From DASWHD01 sp036393335 (GTDB lineage: Bacteria; CG2-30-53-67; CG2-30-70-394): DNA of 6,946 nt. The stretch spans positions 1 to 6,946 of the forward strand of contig DASWHD010000243.1 in NCBI GenBank assembly GCA_036393335.1. Reading direction: 5' to 3'. Below the pieces are notes generated by a model. The model did no database searches and was not told the origin of the DNA. It saw nothing but the letters and a program-made list of their open reading frames with translations. How positions within the stretch are numbered: position 1 is the first letter of the stretch; every line of letters starts with the position of its first letter. The position numbers and the translations under genes are program-made. This document shows, in pieces, positions 5,504 to 6,946 of this stretch.

Positions 5504-5533
5504 ATTATTCTCCAGACCGTCGCGCGCCTGCCA
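5504..5533 (-). promoter_or_regulatory. Possible sigma-70-type promoter of the glycine-zipper gene
   Basis: On the minus strand TGGCAG (5528-5533) and AATAAT (5504-5509) are separated by 18 bp. The -10 stands out as the only AT-rich hexamer in a very GC-rich gap. The -35 match is poor. Transcription would start about 45 nt upstream of the ATG. Confidence 0.25.
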
Positions 5534-5591
5534 CCGCCGCCGTGTAATGTCGGGACGGGAGCATGCAGAGGCTCAGACGGGCCACGGCGGG

Positions 5592-6626
5592 TCACTGAAC
5601 CAGCAGGCGCAGACGGGGCACGCGCGACAGGGCGAAGGTGAGGAGGAGCGCGAGGGCGTAGACCAGGAGGGGTGCCACGCATTGCCAGGCCATCTCCGGC
5701 AGGTAACGTGGCCCGATCCACATGATCGGACGGTGCCGGATCAGTGGGTGGGCGACGTAAATGCCGAGGGCGAGGCGGCCGATGGCCGGAAGCGGGCTAG
5801 CGGCACCGAGGCCAGGGCGAGCGAGGGCGAGAAGCATCGTCCCGATCGCGAAGGGGATCGTCCCCACCACGTAGTTGTGGAGATCGAGGGGCACCCGGTA
5901 GAGGCGATAGAGCAGGCCCACCTCCGCGAAGTGGAGGAAGAGCCCACCCGCGGCCACCGCCAGGGCGACACCCACCGTGGTCCGGACGTCGTGGCGCGCC
6001 AACCACCAGCCGATCGCGACGAACAAGGTGCTAAAGAACGGGCCGTGGATGGACTGGGTGTGGAGGCTGAAACCGATCGGGACGACCGAGTAGGACCCCG
6101 CGAGCAGACCGACCAGGTAGAGGGCCACGGCCAGCGGCGGCAGCCATCGCTCCCGTCCGAGGGCAATCGCCGCAGCGAGGATGACAATGCCCATCATCAG
6201 GGAGGGAAGGAACCATAGGTGTGGAGCCGTGCCGACCAGGAGGAGTTGGACGGGATGGGCCAGCGCATCGACCAGGTTGCCGCGCGCGTTGCGCAGCAGA
6301 CCGTCGTGGAGGCCGAGCTTGGCAATCAGGGTGTAGCTCGGCGCCACCAGATACACCGCCGACCAGGCGACAAAGACGACGAGGATCCGCCGCAGGAAAC
6401 GACCGGTGGTGGCGTCGAGGTCGGCACCCGCCATCAGCTTGCGGGTGAACAGGTACCCGGAGGCGATGAAGAAAAAGGGCACGGCGAATCGGGACCCCTG
6501 ATTGATGGCGGCGAACAGGAGGGGGCTCTGCTCTTTGAACGGCTCCACGTGGACACAGATCACCGCGGCCATCGCCACCGCGCGAACGGTGTCGATGCTG
6601 GTAATCCTCGTTGACGATTGCGGCAT
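5592..6626 (-). CDS. Acyltransferase-3 (OafA/YrhL-like) integral membrane O-acyltransferase
   Basis: Members of this family move acyl groups, often acetyl, across or within the inner membrane onto sugars of lipopolysaccharide, exopolysaccharide, peptidoglycan or small glycosides. The 344-residue protein has about ten hydrophobic segments and no extra C-terminal SGNH domain. Hallmarks are R15 and H26 in DTVRAVAMAAVICVHV (12-27), AVPFFFIASGYLF (48-60), RFLRRILVVFVAW (76-88), HLWFLPSL (136-143), FAIGTMLLAL (259-268) and LGIYVAHP (287-294). The R and H of the first helix are the conserved catalytic pair of the family. The ATG at 6626 has AGGAGG (6631-6636) 4 nt upstream. A/T-ending codons are a little more frequent near its start than in the amidohydrolase, a mild sign it could be acquired, as is common for glycan-modifying genes. 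The acceptor cannot be told from sequence. Confidence 0.9.
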   Translation of the reverse strand: MPQSSTRITSIDTVRAVAMAAVICVHVEPFKEQSPLLFAAINQGSRFAVPFFFIASGYLFTRKLMAGADLDATTGRFLRRILVVFVAWSAVYLVAPSYTLIAKLGLHDGLLRNARGNLVDALAHPVQLLLVGTAPHLWFLPSLMMGIVILAAAIALGRERWLPPLAVALYLVGLLAGSYSVVPIGFSLHTQSIHGPFFSTLFVAIGWWLARHDVRTTVGVALAVAAGGLFLHFAEVGLLYRLYRVPLDLHNYVVGTIPFAIGTMLLALARPGLGAASPLPAIGRLALGIYVAHPLIRHRPIMWIGPRYLPEMAWQCVAPLLVYALALLLTFALSRVPRLRLLVQ

Positions 6627-6774
6627 GAGCCCTCCTCGTCACGCCGCGGCCACGACGGTGTGGAGACCATGGCTCGCGACCGTGGGCGTCGGCGCGACGT
6701 GAGCAAAGGACCGTGCGGCCCGCCTCACAAAGGATCGCCGCCCATCGGGGCCAGCCCGTCGTTGAGGCGTCATG
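6627..6774 (-). other. Gap between the oxidoreductase and the acyltransferase
   Basis: These 148 bp hold the acyltransferase SD and no clear promoter or terminator. A 44-codon frame (6639-6773) fills it exactly, but its third-position GC is lower than in the real genes and its product is a low-complexity Arg/Ala string, so I do not call it a gene. Co-transcription of the two flanking genes is possible. Confidence 0.4.
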
Positions 6775-6946
6775 TCACACAACGTCCTCGACCTCCGTCA
6801 GACTGCCGGTCCGGGCCGCGCGGGCGCACGCCTCGGCGATGGCCACGGCGCGCAGGCCTTCCTCCAGGGGGATGGGGGGTGAGGCGCCCGCCGCCAGGGC
6901 GGCGGCGAAGGCGCGCAAGGTGTCGCGGACCGTGGGGATGGGTGGA
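6775..6946 (-). CDS. Probable Gfo/Idh/MocA-family oxidoreductase, C-terminal fragment (cut by window edge)
   Basis: The last 56 residues of a protein enter from the right edge: PTVRDTLRAFAAALAAGASP, then IPLEEGLRAVAIAEACARAARTG and SLTEVEDVV, followed by TGA. The pattern F-x-x-A-L-x-x-G-x-x-P, then (D/E)-G-L-R-A-V-x-I-A-E-A and a final (S/A)-x-x-T-G is the C-terminal signature of NAD(P)-dependent sugar dehydrogenases of this family. The Rossmann domain is outside the window, so cofactor and substrate (for example a UDP-sugar or inositol) are unknown. Lying upstream of an O-acyltransferase on the same strand, it may belong to a surface-sugar locus. Codon use is strongly GC3-rich, as expected for a real gene here. 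Confidence 0.6.
   Translation of the reverse strand, partial: PPIPTVRDTLRAFAAALAAGASPPIPLEEGLRAVAIAEACARAARTGSLTEVEDVV

Noticed and set aside
6639..6773. 44-codon frame between the oxidoreductase and the acyltransferase
   Set aside because: It has a low-complexity product, GC3 lower than the neighbours and no clear SD. It probably fills the gap by chance.

Overview
The window is GC-rich chromosomal DNA, most likely from a high-GC gammaproteobacterium of the Chromatiales/Ectothiorhodospiraceae type. This rests on codon bias, on a monofunctional ACT-type LysC and on a YiiX/YebB-like 'lipo-like' amidase remnant. It is an inference from protein flavour, not a proven placement. I see no tRNA, rRNA, CRISPR array or intact transposase gene.

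Layout. Positions 82-1323 (minus) encode aspartate kinase LysC, with a well-formed internal ribosome binding site and ATG (576) that should also give a separate ACT-domain beta subunit. A 350-bp divergent intergenic region (1324-1673) follows. It holds a strong GC hairpin in the lysC leader and a nested inverted-repeat element rich in CACGAA/TTCGTG. Positions 1674-4069 (plus) hold a two-gene operon with an ATGA overlap: a YbdK/GCS2-family carboxylate-amine ligase and an M20D-family metal-dependent amidohydrolase. A 9-bp hairpin follows that may end transcription.

Positions 4070-5091 look like a decayed, repeat-laden patch. It has three repeat blocks built on an 8-bp period (consensus roughly CGCMRAGR), a cluster of AAGTC(T)TGGGTCA direct repeats resembling the flanks of REP-associated (RAYT) transposons, and an N-terminally truncated permuted-papain (YiiX/YebB-like) amidase. 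That amidase keeps its catalytic Cys half but has lost its His half, and both ends of its reading frame are made of repeat sequence.

Positions 5092-5451 (minus) encode a small exported glycine-zipper protein. Positions 5592-6626 (minus) encode a membrane acyltransferase of the acyltransferase-3 (OafA) family. The right edge (6775-6946, minus) is the C-terminal end of a probable Gfo/Idh/MocA oxidoreductase. The last two genes may mark the edge of a surface-glycan locus lying outside the window.

The parts that best repay attention are the ligase/amidohydrolase pair, which may make and break the same kind of amide bond on an unknown substrate, the internal start in lysC, and the repeat family that bounds the broken amidase.
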